Shown: positions 18,272 through 28,544, counted from the stretch's first letter. The stretch: 64,000 bases of DNA from OPU3-GD-OMZ sp964515235 (GCA_964515235.1 CAZEVO010000003.1:1-64000); one strand, 5' to 3'. The notes: generated from the sequence alone by a model not told the origin. Numbers and translations are program-made.

Positions 18272-20751
18272 AACTTTTTTTATTAGCATGTCGTCTGTTG
18301 GGCCGAGAAGGACGCTCAGGTGAACTCACTCTGCTAAGCTTTGCTCTCATCATTGCTGTGACCAGTGCGACCACGATCAGTCTTTTTACTGATCGGCTTG
18401 AAACGACTATGGCTTCACAAGCCAGTCAGTTTCTTGCTGGTGATCTTGTAGTTAGCAGTCCAACAACTCTCTCTAACGACTGGCTCGATGTAGCTAAAAA
18501 TTTATCCTTAAAACAAACTATGACCGCCGAGTTTTCCAGTGTACTCATGGAAAATGATGGTTTTCTTTTGGCCAGCATTAAAGCCGTCAGTGATGGTTAT
18601 CCTTTACGTGGTACTCTGAAAACTACCGATAATAATTTTAATCACGAAGAGAATGTTGCTCAAGGGCCTCAGCCCGGACAAGCCTGGGTTGACAACCGGA
18701 TTTTAACCGCCCTAAATTTAACATTAGGGCAAACTATCAACGTCGGCGAAAAAAAACTGATACTCAGTAAAATACTAACTTATGAGCCAGATAAACGTGG
18801 CAACCTTTACAGCCTATCGCCACGACTTATGATGCATACAGCAAATGTTTCTGAAACCGGTATTCTTAAACCCGGAAGCCACGTACATTATTATTTTCAA
18901 TTTACAGGGCACGATGACGCGTTAAACTCTTTTAAGCAATTCTCTAAAAAACGCCTAAACCCATCCCAACGGATTATGGACATCCATGTCGACAGACCAG
19001 AAATTGGTACTGCCTTAAATCGAGTCCAAAAGTATCTACGACTATCGAGTGTCATTATCATACTCATTGCCGGTGTAGCGATTGCAATCACTACAAAACG
19101 CTATAGCGAACGTCATTTTAATTCTGCAGCCATTTTGCGCTGTTTAGGTTGTACTCAATCTCAAATAGTAAAACTCTTTATCACACAACTTATAATTTTA
19201 GGTTTTTTTGCTAGCTTTATTGGCTGTCTTATTGGTTGGGTTAGCCATGCTGGCCTCTTTACATTACTTAAAAGCCTACTGCCTGAAACCATTGCCAGCG
19301 CAAATCCTCTTGCTACCTTATTTGGTCTTATCACCGGCATGGTTATCTTATTAGGTTTTGCACTACCACCATTACTACAGTTAAAAAAAGTTTCTCCTCT
19401 GCGTATTTTAAGACGAGAACTCGACCCCATACCAACGCAATCTGGAATCGTCTACGGTATGGCCCTTTTAGTTATTTCAGGACTAATCTTTACTTTTACC
19501 TTAGATATAAAATTCACCTTATTGTTAACACTCATCGCCTCATTAGGTATTGCCGTATTAATGGGGCTCATTTATACATTACTCACAGGCATAAAGAAAC
19601 TCGAATCTCACGTAAATCTAAACATACGTTTTGCTCTACTTTCATTAGTTAAGAACAAGAAAAATACTGCCGCTCAAATACTAGCCTTTAGCCTCACTTT
19701 AATGGCAATGTTATTAAGTTTCTCTGTACACCAAAACCTTTTAAACGACTGGCAGACACAACTCCCCAAAAACACGCCCAACCATTTTGTCTTAAACCTT
19801 TTTGAACATCAGATTAATGACTTTAACGCTGATTTAACAACACATAAAATAACCAGCCAACCATTATTTCCCATAGTCCGAGGACGGTTGATCAAAATCA
19901 ATAATCAAGCCGTACAAAAAAGAGTTAGCAAGGATTCTCAAGGTCAGCGCGCAATCCACCGTGACCTCAGTTTAACGTGGTCCGAACAATTACCTGATGG
20001 AAATGTCATAACAACTGGAAATTGGCACAAAAGGACCCGCCCCTTTGAAGTTTCAATAGAACAGAAACTAGCCTCTAATCTCAATATCACAATCAATGAT
20101 GAACTGACATTCACCATCGGTCATGCAAATATTAATGCCACAGTGACCAGTATTCGGCAAGTAAACTGGGACTCTATGAAACCTAATTTTTATTTTATTT
20201 TTTCACCCGACTCATTAACAGCTTTTCCCAAGACCTTTATTACCAGCTTTTTTTTAGCCCCGGAAAATAAAACGGCTCTGAATAAATTAGCTAAAAAATA
20301 CCCCGCCATTACTATTCTTGAAGTTGACTTTATTCTAAACCAGTTAAGTGTCATTTTAGAACAACTCACTCAAGCCATTAACTACCTTTTAATATTTGCT
20401 TTAATTGCAGGACTATTAGTATTAGCTGCCACAATTAATGCGACACTTGATGAGCGTCTTCACCAGAGCGCATTGCTTCGCACTCTCGGTGCAAACCGCT
20501 CCTTGCTTCGAAAAAACCACTTATTTGAATTTGCTAGCTTAGGTTTCTTTGCCAGCCTATTTGCCGTTCTCTTACATGACTTAACTTCTTTTGCCCTGTA
20601 TCATTTTATTTTAAAAATAACCTACACACCAAACATCTTACTCTGGATAGTTGTTCCATCTATAGGTACTGCAATAATCACCTTAACAGGACTTTGGAAT
20701 ATTCGAAAAGTAGTTAATAAAAGTCCATTATCAATTCTTCGAACGCATTAA
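18268..20751 (+). CDS. ybbP: ABC transporter permease, FtsX/YbbP type
   Basis: Membrane partner of YbbA. It is 827 aa, near the E. coli YbbP length. Layout by hydrophobicity: an N-terminal helix (about 20-40), a large periplasmic region, a first FtsX-type block of three or four helices (about 250-375), further helices near 390-440, a second soluble region, and a C-terminal FtsX block. The repeated element AILRCLGCTQSQI in the first block corresponds to ALLRTLGANRSLL in the second, an internal duplication expected for the family. Its end overlaps mpl by 4 bp (convergent). Confidence 0.93.
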   Translation: MKLFLLACRLLGREGRSGELTLLSFALIIAVTSATTISLFTDRLETTMASQASQFLAGDLVVSSPTTLSNDWLDVAKNLSLKQTMTAEFSSVLMENDGFLLASIKAVSDGYPLRGTLKTTDNNFNHEENVAQGPQPGQAWVDNRILTALNLTLGQTINVGEKKLILSKILTYEPDKRGNLYSLSPRLMMHTANVSETGILKPGSHVHYYFQFTGHDDALNSFKQFSKKRLNPSQRIMDIHVDRPEIGTALNRVQKYLRLSSVIIILIAGVAIAITTKRYSERHFNSAAILRCLGCTQSQIVKLFITQLIILGFFASFIGCLIGWVSHAGLFTLLKSLLPETIASANPLATLFGLITGMVILLGFALPPLLQLKKVSPLRILRRELDPIPTQSGIVYGMALLVISGLIFTFTLDIKFTLLLTLIASLGIAVLMGLIYTLLTGIKKLESHVNLNIRFALLSLVKNKKNTAAQILAFSLTLMAMLLSFSVHQNLLNDWQTQLPKNTPNHFVLNLFEHQINDFNADLTTHKITSQPLFPIVRGRLIKINNQAVQKRVSKDSQGQRAIHRDLSLTWSEQLPDGNVITTGNWHKRTRPFEVSIEQKLASNLNITINDELTFTIGHANINATVTSIRQVNWDSMKPNFYFIFSPDSLTAFPKTFITSFFLAPENKTALNKLAKKYPAITILEVDFILNQLSVILEQLTQAINYLLIFALIAGLLVLAATINATLDERLHQSALLRTLGANRSLLRKNHLFEFASLGFFASLFAVLLHDLTSFALYHFILKITYTPNILLWIVVPSIGTAIITLTGLWNIRKVVNKSPLSILRTH

Positions 20752-22112
20752 TTATCAGAATCCAATTGTTTTTTTATACGATCATACAAACCCTCAAAAT
20801 GACCATTGCTCATAATTAAAATATGACAAGTACATTCAATAGCGAGCGTTAAAGCAGACAATATTTCTTCGATTGAGCTCATGATATACCGTTGTTCATC
20901 GACTTGTTCAAGTCTTGTTATGTCCCACTGCAACCCTGGTGACTGATAAATAAATACGCTATCAGCCTCTCTAAGTGATGGCCCTAAGGTACTTTTATGA
21001 ATACCTTGTTTCATACTATTAGATGCCAAATCAACAATTGCGATAATGGATTCGCCCCCTACCTTTTTCCTCAATCCTGCCAATGTCGTTTTTATCGCCG
21101 TTGGATGGTGAGCAAAATCATCGTAAACCGTAATCCCGTTTTTTTGGTAGATCACTTCCATACGACGCTTAACATTTTCAAACCGGTTTAATGCTGCCGT
21201 CGAATCTGGCACAGTAACCCCCACATGTCTTGCCGCTGCAATAGCTGACAACGCATTAGTTACATTGTGTATTCCTGTTAAATTCCAATTAACAGATGCT
21301 TCATAACGCCCTTTAAATTCAACCTTAAACTCACTACCATCTGAATTCAGCAACATTGCGTTCCATTCACAAGAACCCTCCACAGAACTTCTTTCAACAG
21401 GTGTCCAGCAACCTTGTGAAAACACGGCTGATATTTCTGTTTCATTATCGGGAGTAATAATTAATCCTTGCTCAGGAACAATCCTGACCAAATGATGAAA
21501 TTGCCGTTTAATAGCTTCTAAGTCTGGAAAAATATCAGCATGATCAAATTCGAGATTATTTAAGACAACTGTATTGGGGTGATAATGGACAAACTTAGAG
21601 CGCTTATCAAAGAAAGCGGTATCATATTCGTCTGCTTCTATTACAAAAAAATCAGACTCACCTAACCGTGCCGATTGAGAAAAATTGAGCGGAACACCTC
21701 CGATTAAAAAACCCGGTGCATAACCATTTTGTTCCAAAATCCATGCTAGCATACTCGCTGTTGTGGTTTTACCATGTGTCCCTGCAATGGCTAAGACCCA
21801 TCGATTTCTTAAAACTTCTTCACTCAACCATTGTGGACCTGAAAGATAGCGAATGCCTTGATTTAAAATATACTCAACTGCTGGGTTGCCTCTCGACAAC
21901 GCATTACCGATTAACACTAAGTCTGGTTTTAATTGTTCCAGATGTTCTTTTTGGTAACCCGTCATTAAACGAATATCTAAAGCTTCCAACTGGGTACTCA
22001 TCGGTGGGTAAATATTATTATCCGTCCCACTAACTTCATACCCTAATTGTGTCGCTATCTGAGCAATACCACCCATGAATGTGCCGCAAATACCTAAAAT
22101 ATGAAGATGCAC
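20748..22112 (-). CDS. mpl: UDP-MurNAc:L-alanyl-gamma-D-glutamyl-meso-DAP ligase
   Basis: Peptidoglycan recycling ligase that attaches the released tripeptide to UDP-MurNAc. It is 454 aa, the family length. It starts MHLHILGICGTFMGG, characteristic of Mpl rather than MurC, and has the ATP-binding IAGTHGKTTTASML near residue 110, then EADEYDTAF and YDDFAHHPTAI. It implies that this cell recycles its wall peptides. Confidence 0.97.
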   Translation of the reverse strand: MHLHILGICGTFMGGIAQIATQLGYEVSGTDNNIYPPMSTQLEALDIRLMTGYQKEHLEQLKPDLVLIGNALSRGNPAVEYILNQGIRYLSGPQWLSEEVLRNRWVLAIAGTHGKTTTASMLAWILEQNGYAPGFLIGGVPLNFSQSARLGESDFFVIEADEYDTAFFDKRSKFVHYHPNTVVLNNLEFDHADIFPDLEAIKRQFHHLVRIVPEQGLIITPDNETEISAVFSQGCWTPVERSSVEGSCEWNAMLLNSDGSEFKVEFKGRYEASVNWNLTGIHNVTNALSAIAAARHVGVTVPDSTAALNRFENVKRRMEVIYQKNGITVYDDFAHHPTAIKTTLAGLRKKVGGESIIAIVDLASNSMKQGIHKSTLGPSLREADSVFIYQSPGLQWDITRLEQVDEQRYIMSSIEEILSALTLAIECTCHILIMSNGHFEGLYDRIKKQLDSDN

Positions 22113-22234
22113 AATTTTTCCTTTAGTTTAATCAAAATTTAAAATTGTTATTATTCACCATCAACACTTTAATTTCTACTTGCGTTTATGGTTACATTCA
22201 GTTGAAATAATTCCCAATAAAAATCGAGAAAATC

Positions 22235-22612
22235 ATGGCTGAAAAACATAAAATATCCGTAGTAACATCTCCCTGTTACATTCCTTCAAAGTCTTCACCA
22301 AAAGACAACCGTTATGTTTTTGCCTATACCATTACTATTTCAAATGTTGGCACTGTCGCTGCTACCCTACTCAGCCGGTTCTGGTTAATTACTGATTCGA
22401 ATGGAAAAACTCAAGAAGTCAGCGGTGCCGGCGTGGTTGGTGAAAAACCTTATTTAAAACCCGGTGAATCTTTTCAATACACGAGTGGCGCTATGCTAGA
22501 AACCCCTATTGGTGTCATGCAAGGTAAATATATTTTAATCTCCGATGACGGCATTAACTTCAACTGCCCGATTCCTCGTTTTACCTTATCTATTCCACGA
22601 ACACTGCACTAA
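22235..22612 (+). CDS. apaG: ApaG domain protein
   Basis: Small fibronectin-III-like protein co-encoded with ApaH in gammaproteobacteria; its biochemical role remains unclear. It is 125 aa, normal length. It carries the family stretches FAYTITISNVGTVAATLLSRFW, GVVGEKPYLKPGESFQYTSG and GVMQGKY. The apaH start follows 2 bp after its stop. Confidence 0.96.
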   Translation: MAEKHKISVVTSPCYIPSKSSPKDNRYVFAYTITISNVGTVAATLLSRFWLITDSNGKTQEVSGAGVVGEKPYLKPGESFQYTSGAMLETPIGVMQGKYILISDDGINFNCPIPRFTLSIPRTLH

Positions 22613-22614
22613 CT

Positions 22615-23436
22615 ATGTCCATTTATGCAATAGGAGATATTCAAGGTTGTTATGACGACTTATTGCGTCTACTAGATAAAATAAAATTTAATCCACCGAC
22701 TGATCAGCTTTGGTTTGTCGGAGACTTAGTTAACCGTGGACCAAAATCATTGGAAAGCTTACGCTTTGTCAAATCATTGGGTACCTCTGCTGTCAGCGTT
22801 TTAGGAAATCATGATTTACACCTTTTAGCTTGCATTGCCAATGTAAAAAAATTCCGCAAAAAAGAACCCTCTTTTAATGCGATTTTAAAAGCTGAAGACT
22901 GTGATGAACTGTTCCACTGGTTACGGCACCGCCCTTTATTGCACAACAATAATTCTTATTATCTGGTTCATGCCGGCATATCACCACAATGGGATTTAGA
23001 GATCGCAAAACAAATGGCACGCGAAGTAGAAATACAACTGCAAGATAACAGCTATTATCCTAAATTATTGAAAAAAATGTATGGCGATACACCTGATCGC
23101 TGGGACAATAACCTTACCGGTAGTAAACGATCAAGGTACATTTTAAATGCATTTACCCGTATGCGTTTTTGTTATGAAAATGGTGCACTTGATTTTGAAC
23201 ACAAAGACCCTCCAGGGGTTCAACCAAAAGAACTTACGCCTTGGTTTGATATGCCAAAATGGAAAAACAATCCAAACCAAATTATCTTTGGTCACTGGTC
23301 AAATTTGGGGTATTCGGAAAAAAACAACTGTTACTGTATTGATACGGGCTGCCTTTGGGGAGGACAAATTACAGCGCTTAAACTTGAAAGGAAAATGGAA
23401 AGAATTTCGTTAACTTGCCCGCTCAACCATTATTAA
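22615..23436 (+). CDS. apaH: Bis(5'-nucleosyl)-tetraphosphatase, symmetrical
   Basis: Hydrolyses Ap4A to two ADP and also removes Np4 caps from RNA. It is 273 aa. The metallophosphatase motifs are GDIQGCYDDL (residues 7-16), GDLVNRGPKS and LGNHDLHLL, with later His ligands in LVHAGI and FGHWSNLG. It is coupled to apaG. folA, a frequent neighbour in E. coli, lies nearby but on the other strand. Confidence 0.97.
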   Translation: MSIYAIGDIQGCYDDLLRLLDKIKFNPPTDQLWFVGDLVNRGPKSLESLRFVKSLGTSAVSVLGNHDLHLLACIANVKKFRKKEPSFNAILKAEDCDELFHWLRHRPLLHNNNSYYLVHAGISPQWDLEIAKQMAREVEIQLQDNSYYPKLLKKMYGDTPDRWDNNLTGSKRSRYILNAFTRMRFCYENGALDFEHKDPPGVQPKELTPWFDMPKWKNNPNQIIFGHWSNLGYSEKNNCYCIDTGCLWGGQITALKLERKMERISLTCPLNHY

Positions 23437-23447
23437 ACAAAGCAATC

Positions 23448-23481
23448 AATACACTGGGAAAAAAAGAAAACCCAGTGTATT
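23448..23481. terminator. Probable bidirectional hairpin between convergent genes
   Basis: AATACACTGGG and CCCAGTGTATT form a perfect 11-bp stem around a 12-nt A-rich loop. It lies between the convergent apaH and exported-protein genes. The U tract on either side is short, so termination strength is uncertain. Confidence 0.55.
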
Positions 23482-23497
23482 TAAAAGTGTACTACTT

Positions 23498-23878
23498 TTA
23501 GATCAATTTTTTCAAAATTTGAAAACCTTTTATTGCTTCTGCAAGAGATTCTGCACGGTTTTCCCTATCTTTTTTAACGCCAACATATGCACGCTTTAGT
23601 TTATCTTGAGTAAAATCTAATTCAGCACCAAAATTATCACCGGTGATTTCTTTAGAAGATTGGCGTGCTGCTCTCAATAATTTTATGATAAGCGCTTTGT
23701 CTCCGCCTGCTGCATCTAATTCTGCTGCTTGGGTCAATAATTTTTCACAATTATCAATTGCTTTAGCAATATCTCCGAAACTTAACATCGTTCCGCCTTG
23801 GGCTACTGCTACAGTAGAGAATACACTCATGCCTAAAACTGAACCGGCAATCATTACCGCTGATAGAAATTTTTTCAT
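23498..23878 (-). CDS. Small exported helical protein (family A, member 2)
   Basis: Unknown function. Starting at MKKFLSAVMIAG (ATG at 23878) gives 126 aa with a classical signal peptide and a likely cleavage after TVAVAQ or VAVA. A longer open frame to 23944 adds only unlikely residues before the signal. The mature part is helical and rich in Ala, Lys and Leu, with one Cys (DNCEKLL). It resembles the protein at 16004-16435 around ARQSSK and the following helices, so the two are probably distant paralogues. Both are single genes on the minus strand. Confidence 0.72.
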   Translation of the reverse strand: MKKFLSAVMIAGSVLGMSVFSTVAVAQGGTMLSFGDIAKAIDNCEKLLTQAAELDAAGGDKALIIKLLRAARQSSKEITGDNFGAELDFTQDKLKRAYVGVKKDRENRAESLAEAIKGFQILKKLI

Positions 23879-24009
23879 AATACTCACACTATTCATTAAA
23901 AGGAAATTTTTATATTTTATTACAACCTTTGCGTCCAAATTCAATGCTTTAAAATTTGGTAGTCGGTAATTCTATCGAACATTTTTAAAAACAACAATAT
24001 TTTTTTATT

Positions 24010-24507
24010 TTAATTGCTTTGATGAATCCGCTCTAACTTTTTAAAAAAATAGTCAAAAGGTACTGTTTTATCATCCAAAACTTTTAAGTTAGTAACCTCA
24101 TTCCATTGAGAGTTATCCAATTCTGGAAAAAAAACATCGCCTTTAAAATTATGATTAATTTGCGTCAAATAAATATTTTCGGTTAGTGGCAGGAGAGCTT
24201 CATAGATACCAGAACCGCCAATAATCATTATTTCTTCAGCATCGTCATATGCTTTGAGCGCACTATTTATATTTGTAAATACCTGACAACCCAAAACAGA
24301 ATATGACTTTTGCCTACTAATAATAATATTTGTTCGCCCAGGTAGAGGGCGACCAATAGATTCAAATGTTTTTCGACCCATTAATATAGGCTTACCCATT
24401 GTTATTTTTTTAAATTTTTTTAAATCTGCAGACAGATGCCAAGGCATTTTATTATCACACCCAATAACACGGTTATTGGCCATCGCCACAATAATTGAAA
24501 GTTTCAT
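24010..24507 (-). CDS. folA: Dihydrofolate reductase
   Basis: Reduces dihydrofolate with NADPH, restoring the cofactor that ThyA oxidises. It is 165 aa, normal for the chromosomal enzyme. It shows the active-site MANNRVIGCDNKMPWHLSADL (with the catalytic Asp in the M20-loop region), GRKTFESIGRPLPGR and MIIGGSGIYE. It starts 3 bp after the thyA stop, so the two form one unit. Confidence 0.97.
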   Translation of the reverse strand: MKLSIIVAMANNRVIGCDNKMPWHLSADLKKFKKITMGKPILMGRKTFESIGRPLPGRTNIIISRQKSYSVLGCQVFTNINSALKAYDDAEEIMIIGGSGIYEALLPLTENIYLTQINHNFKGDVFFPELDNSQWNEVTNLKVLDDKTVPFDYFFKKLERIHQSN

Positions 24508-24510
24508 CTA

Positions 24511-25305
24511 CTAAACGGCGACCGGCGCTTTAATGTGAGGAAGTGGGTCATAGCCATTAATGACAAAATCTTCAAACATATAGTCAAATAAACTCGGTGG
24601 TTGTCTTAACAGCGTTAATGTCGGTAATTTTCTAGGTTCACGCGTTAATTGCAATTGTGCTTGTTCTAAATGATTTAAATACAAATGAACATCACCACCA
24701 GTCCAAATGAGTTCACCCGGTAATAAATCACATTGTTGGGCCAACATATGTGTTAATAGAGCATAACTGGCCAAATTAAACGGAAGTCCTAAAAAAACAT
24801 CACAAGAACGCATATTAAACATACAACTTAATCGACCATCCAACACATAAAACTGGAAAAAATAATGACACGGAGGTAAAGCCATTTGATCTATATGTGC
24901 AACATTCCACGCACTAACAATGTGACGCCTTGATTCAGGGTTATTTTTTATTTGTTCAACCAATAACAACAATTGGTCAATTGTTTCACCCTGGTTTCCA
25001 GACCAAGCTCGCCATTGTTTTCCGTATACATCCCCTAGCTCACCATTTTCATCGGCCCATTGATCCCAAATTCGAACACCGTTTTCTTGCAAATACTTTA
25101 TATTGGTCTGTCCAGAAAGAAACCAAAGTAACTCATGAATAACCGATGGAAGGTGTATTTTTTTTGTGGTAACTAAGGGAAAACCCTTTGCTAGATCAAA
25201 GCGCATTTGTCGCCCAAAAACACTTTTGGTTCCGGTTCCGGTTCGATCTTTTTTGATGCTACCTTTATCCAATATATCTTGAAGTAACCCTAAATATTGC
25301 TGCAT
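24511..25305 (-). CDS. thyA: Thymidylate synthase
   Basis: Methylates dUMP to dTMP using methylene-tetrahydrofolate. It is 264 aa, exactly the E. coli length. The catalytic Cys is in ALPPCHYFFQF near residue 146, and CDVFLGLPFNLASYALLTH and GDVHLYLNHLEQ follow. It overlaps the end of lgt by 16 bp and is followed closely by folA, a lgt-thyA-folA unit. Confidence 0.98.
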   Translation of the reverse strand: MQQYLGLLQDILDKGSIKKDRTGTGTKSVFGRQMRFDLAKGFPLVTTKKIHLPSVIHELLWFLSGQTNIKYLQENGVRIWDQWADENGELGDVYGKQWRAWSGNQGETIDQLLLLVEQIKNNPESRRHIVSAWNVAHIDQMALPPCHYFFQFYVLDGRLSCMFNMRSCDVFLGLPFNLASYALLTHMLAQQCDLLPGELIWTGGDVHLYLNHLEQAQLQLTREPRKLPTLTLLRQPPSLFDYMFEDFVINGYDPLPHIKAPVAV

Positions 25306-26087
25306 GATTTTTTCTTATACGCCAAATAAAACAAAATAATGCCAATTAAAATCATCGGCAACGTTAAAATCTGTCCCATGGTTAACCAACCAAAAGCAAT
25401 ATAGCCCAAATGTGCATCAGGTAGACGAAAAAACTCAACAAAAAAACGCGAACAACCATAACCAATAAAGATTAAACCTGTTGGAGCCATATAAGGTCGT
25501 TCTTTGGCCGTAAATAACCAAAGCACAACAAACATCAGCAAACCTTCCAAAAAAGCCTCATAAAGCTGTGAGGGGTGGCGTGGTAATGTATCAATTCTTG
25601 GGAAAATTACACCCCAAGGTAAATCTGTCGTTTTACCCCACAATTCACCGTTTATAAAATTTGCAACACGCCCTGAAAACAAGCCAACACATGATAAAGG
25701 TGCAAGAAAATCAATGAGTTGTATTAATTTACACTCATATTTTTTAGCCATAAACCAATAAGCAACAAAAACACCTATGACTCCACCATGCAATGACATT
25801 CCACCTTGCCAGATCTTAATTATTAAGATGGGATCTGCAATAAAAACATCAAAATTATAAAATAATTGATAACCAATCCGACCTCCTAACATAGCACCCA
25901 TCGCACCATAAAAAACAAGGTCATCAATAGCTTCAACAGAAATCGGAGCATATGGTTTCTTAGCCCTAATTCGGCCTAATATCCAAACACCAGCAAAACC
26001 AATTAAATAACTGAGCCCATACCAGTGGACATTAATTGGTCCTAAACTGAAAGCTACAGGGTCAATATCACCTACATTAATCATCAC
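25290..26087 (-). CDS. lgt: Phosphatidylglycerol--prolipoprotein diacylglyceryl transferase
   Basis: Inner-membrane enzyme that lipidates the lipobox cysteine of pre-lipoproteins. It is 265 aa with about seven membrane helices. The Lgt signature GRVANFINGELWG is near residue 142 and HGGVIG near residue 103. It lies 6 bp after the gyrB stop in the same direction and overlaps thyA. Confidence 0.97.
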   Translation of the reverse strand: MMINVGDIDPVAFSLGPINVHWYGLSYLIGFAGVWILGRIRAKKPYAPISVEAIDDLVFYGAMGAMLGGRIGYQLFYNFDVFIADPILIIKIWQGGMSLHGGVIGVFVAYWFMAKKYECKLIQLIDFLAPLSCVGLFSGRVANFINGELWGKTTDLPWGVIFPRIDTLPRHPSQLYEAFLEGLLMFVVLWLFTAKERPYMAPTGLIFIGYGCSRFFVEFFRLPDAHLGYIAFGWLTMGQILTLPMILIGIILFYLAYKKKSCSNI

Positions 26088-26093
26088 AACCTT

Positions 26094-28499
26094 TTAAACA
26101 TCTAAATTATTAACATCTAATGCATTTTTAACAATAAAGTCTCTTCTAGGTTCAACAATATCACCCATTAAGGTGGTAAAAACTTCATCAGCAGCAACAG
26201 CATCCTCAATCGTTACTTTGAGTAACCGTCTAGAGGCTGTATCCATAGTTGTTTCCCAGAGTTGATCTGGGTTCATTTCACCTAACCCTTTATAACGCTG
26301 AATTTGTTGTCCCTTTTTAACTTCTCTCATCATCCACTCAAAAGCGTCTTGAAAGCTATTTACATTATGTTGCTTATCTCCTATTTGAATTATCGATTGT
26401 TGACTAAAGAGGCTTATCGTACTTTCAACATACTGTGCTATATATTGATAGTTTTGACTCTGAAAAAACTCCGAAGGAACAACAAATGTTTTCGTCACTC
26501 CATTTGAATTTTTTGCTACCGTAAGATCAAAGCCACCTTCTGTGTTTTTTATCGTAATTTCATATAATGATGATGAAGGCAATTCATTTAAGTTTTTTTG
26601 TAATTTTATAACCCATGATTCAATATTTTCTGGCGATTGTTGCTCTCGATTAATTGGTGATTGCAACATTAATTGTTTTAAAAACTGCTCATCAAATCGC
26701 CGGGAGCATTTATTAACTACCAACTGCGCCTGGCTAAATTGATTCGCTAGTGTTTCTAAACCATAGCCTTGTATAGCAGGAGTATCCTCATTAATAATTA
26801 GTTTCGCTTTGTCTAATGCTAATTGAATTAAATATTGATCTAACCCTGTATCATCTTTCACATAATGAACTTGCTTTCCTTTCTTAACTTTATAAAGCGG
26901 TGGTTGTGCAATATAAATATATCCTCGCTCTATTAACTCTGGCATTTGGCGGTAAAAAAAGGTCAGCAATAACGTCCTAATATGAGAGCCATCGACATCA
27001 GCATCAGTCATAATAATAATTCGATGGTAGCGTACTTTATCAGGATTAAACTCTTCTTTACCTATACCACAGCCTAATGCTGTGATTAATGTTCCAACCT
27101 CATCTGAGGAGAGCATTTTATCAAAACGTGCTTTTTCTACATTCAATATCTTACCTTTTAAAGGTAAAATTGCCTGCGTTCTTCGATCACGACCTTGTTT
27201 TGCAGAGCCTCCCGCGGAATCCCCTTCCACAATAAATATTTCTGAGTTTTCTGGATTTTTTTCCTGACAATCCGCTAACTTACCAGGTAATCCTGCAATG
27301 TCTAATGCTGTTTTTCTACGCGTCATTTCTCGCGCCTTTCTAGCTGCATCCCTTGCTCTTGCAGCATCAATAATTTTATTAGCTATTGTTTTTGCCGTTT
27401 GCGGGTTTTCTAATAAAAACTCCTGCAACTTTTCATTCATCGTTGACTCAACAATCGGCTTAACTTCAGAAGACACTAATTTATCTTTTGTTTGTGATGA
27501 AAACTTAGGGTCTGGAACCTTTACAGATAATACCGCTGTTAGACCCTCACGTGCATCATCACCTGTCATAATGATTTTCTGTTTTTTAGCTAAACCCTGC
27601 GTTTCTATATACTGGTTTAATGTTCTCGTTAATGCTCCTCTAAAACCAGCTAAATGACTACCACCATCACGTTGAGGAATATTGTTGGTATAACAGAATA
27701 TATTTTCTTGGTAAGAATCATTCCATTGCAAGGCTACTTCAACTGCAACCTCATCCTTTTCAACATTAAAACAAAAAACTTCTTCAAACAATTCTTGTTT
27801 ATTTTTATTTAAATGCTCAACAAAAGCACGTATACCACCTTCGAATTCAAAAATATCTTTTTTTGCAAAACGTTCATCAATAAGGCAAATCCTAACCCCT
27901 GAATTTAAAAAAGATAACTCGCGTAATCGTTTCGCTAAAATATCATAATGAAAATTTATATCTGAAAAGGTATCTGCGCTGGGTTTAAACGTTATTTGTG
28001 TACCTGACGTATTACTATCACCAACAACTGCGATATCCCCCTGAGGCTCTCCTTTTATGTAAGTTTGTAAATAACTGTGACCACCGCGATTTATTTCTAA
28101 AACTAGCTTTTCAGATAAAGCATTAACCACTGACACGCCAACACCATGCAACCCACCAGAAACTTTATATGAATTATCGTCAAATTTTCCACCTGCATGT
28201 AACACCGTCATTATGACTTCAGCCGCAGAACACTTTTCTTCTTCATGATAATCAACGGGTATACCACGACCATCATCTGAAACAGTAATTGAATTATCGG
28301 CATGAATAACGACACGAACCTCACTACAAAACCCTGCTAATGCTTCATCAATCGAGTTATCAACTACTTCAAAAACCATATGATGTAAACCCGTTCCATC
28401 ATCAGTATCACCAATATACATACCAGGTCTTTTTCTAACCGCATCCAAGCCTTTTAATACTTGAATATTGGAACTGTCGTATTGTTCATTACTACTCAT
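26094..28499 (-). CDS. gyrB: DNA gyrase subunit B
   Basis: ATPase subunit of gyrase, which introduces negative supercoils. It is 801 aa, the usual length for gammaproteobacteria carrying the extra domain inside TOPRIM. Visible blocks: KRPGMYIGDTDDGTGLHHMVFEVVDNSIDEA (start of the GHKL ATPase), GLHGVGVSVVNALS, the TOPRIM EGDSAGGSAKQGRDR and DADVDGSHIRTLLLTFFYRQ, and QRYKGLGEMNPDQLW near the C-terminus. It is the last gene of the dnaA-dnaN-recF-gyrB series. Confidence 0.99.
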   Translation of the reverse strand: MSSNEQYDSSNIQVLKGLDAVRKRPGMYIGDTDDGTGLHHMVFEVVDNSIDEALAGFCSEVRVVIHADNSITVSDDGRGIPVDYHEEEKCSAAEVIMTVLHAGGKFDDNSYKVSGGLHGVGVSVVNALSEKLVLEINRGGHSYLQTYIKGEPQGDIAVVGDSNTSGTQITFKPSADTFSDINFHYDILAKRLRELSFLNSGVRICLIDERFAKKDIFEFEGGIRAFVEHLNKNKQELFEEVFCFNVEKDEVAVEVALQWNDSYQENIFCYTNNIPQRDGGSHLAGFRGALTRTLNQYIETQGLAKKQKIIMTGDDAREGLTAVLSVKVPDPKFSSQTKDKLVSSEVKPIVESTMNEKLQEFLLENPQTAKTIANKIIDAARARDAARKAREMTRRKTALDIAGLPGKLADCQEKNPENSEIFIVEGDSAGGSAKQGRDRRTQAILPLKGKILNVEKARFDKMLSSDEVGTLITALGCGIGKEEFNPDKVRYHRIIIMTDADVDGSHIRTLLLTFFYRQMPELIERGYIYIAQPPLYKVKKGKQVHYVKDDTGLDQYLIQLALDKAKLIINEDTPAIQGYGLETLANQFSQAQLVVNKCSRRFDEQFLKQLMLQSPINREQQSPENIESWVIKLQKNLNELPSSSLYEITIKNTEGGFDLTVAKNSNGVTKTFVVPSEFFQSQNYQYIAQYVESTISLFSQQSIIQIGDKQHNVNSFQDAFEWMMREVKKGQQIQRYKGLGEMNPDQLWETTMDTASRRLLKVTIEDAVAADEVFTTLMGDIVEPRRDFIVKNALDVNNLDV

Positions 28500-28528
28500 T
28501 AATTTAACCTTTTACTGTTATTTTTTTG

Positions 28529-28544
28529 TGTTCCACGTGAAACA
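28529..28544. promoter_or_regulatory. parS site 1 (ParB binding)
   Basis: TGTTCCACGTGAAACA matches the general bacterial parS consensus TGTTNCACGTGAAACA at every defined position. It sits in the gap between gyrB and recF, about 4 kb from the probable origin. Confidence 0.93.
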
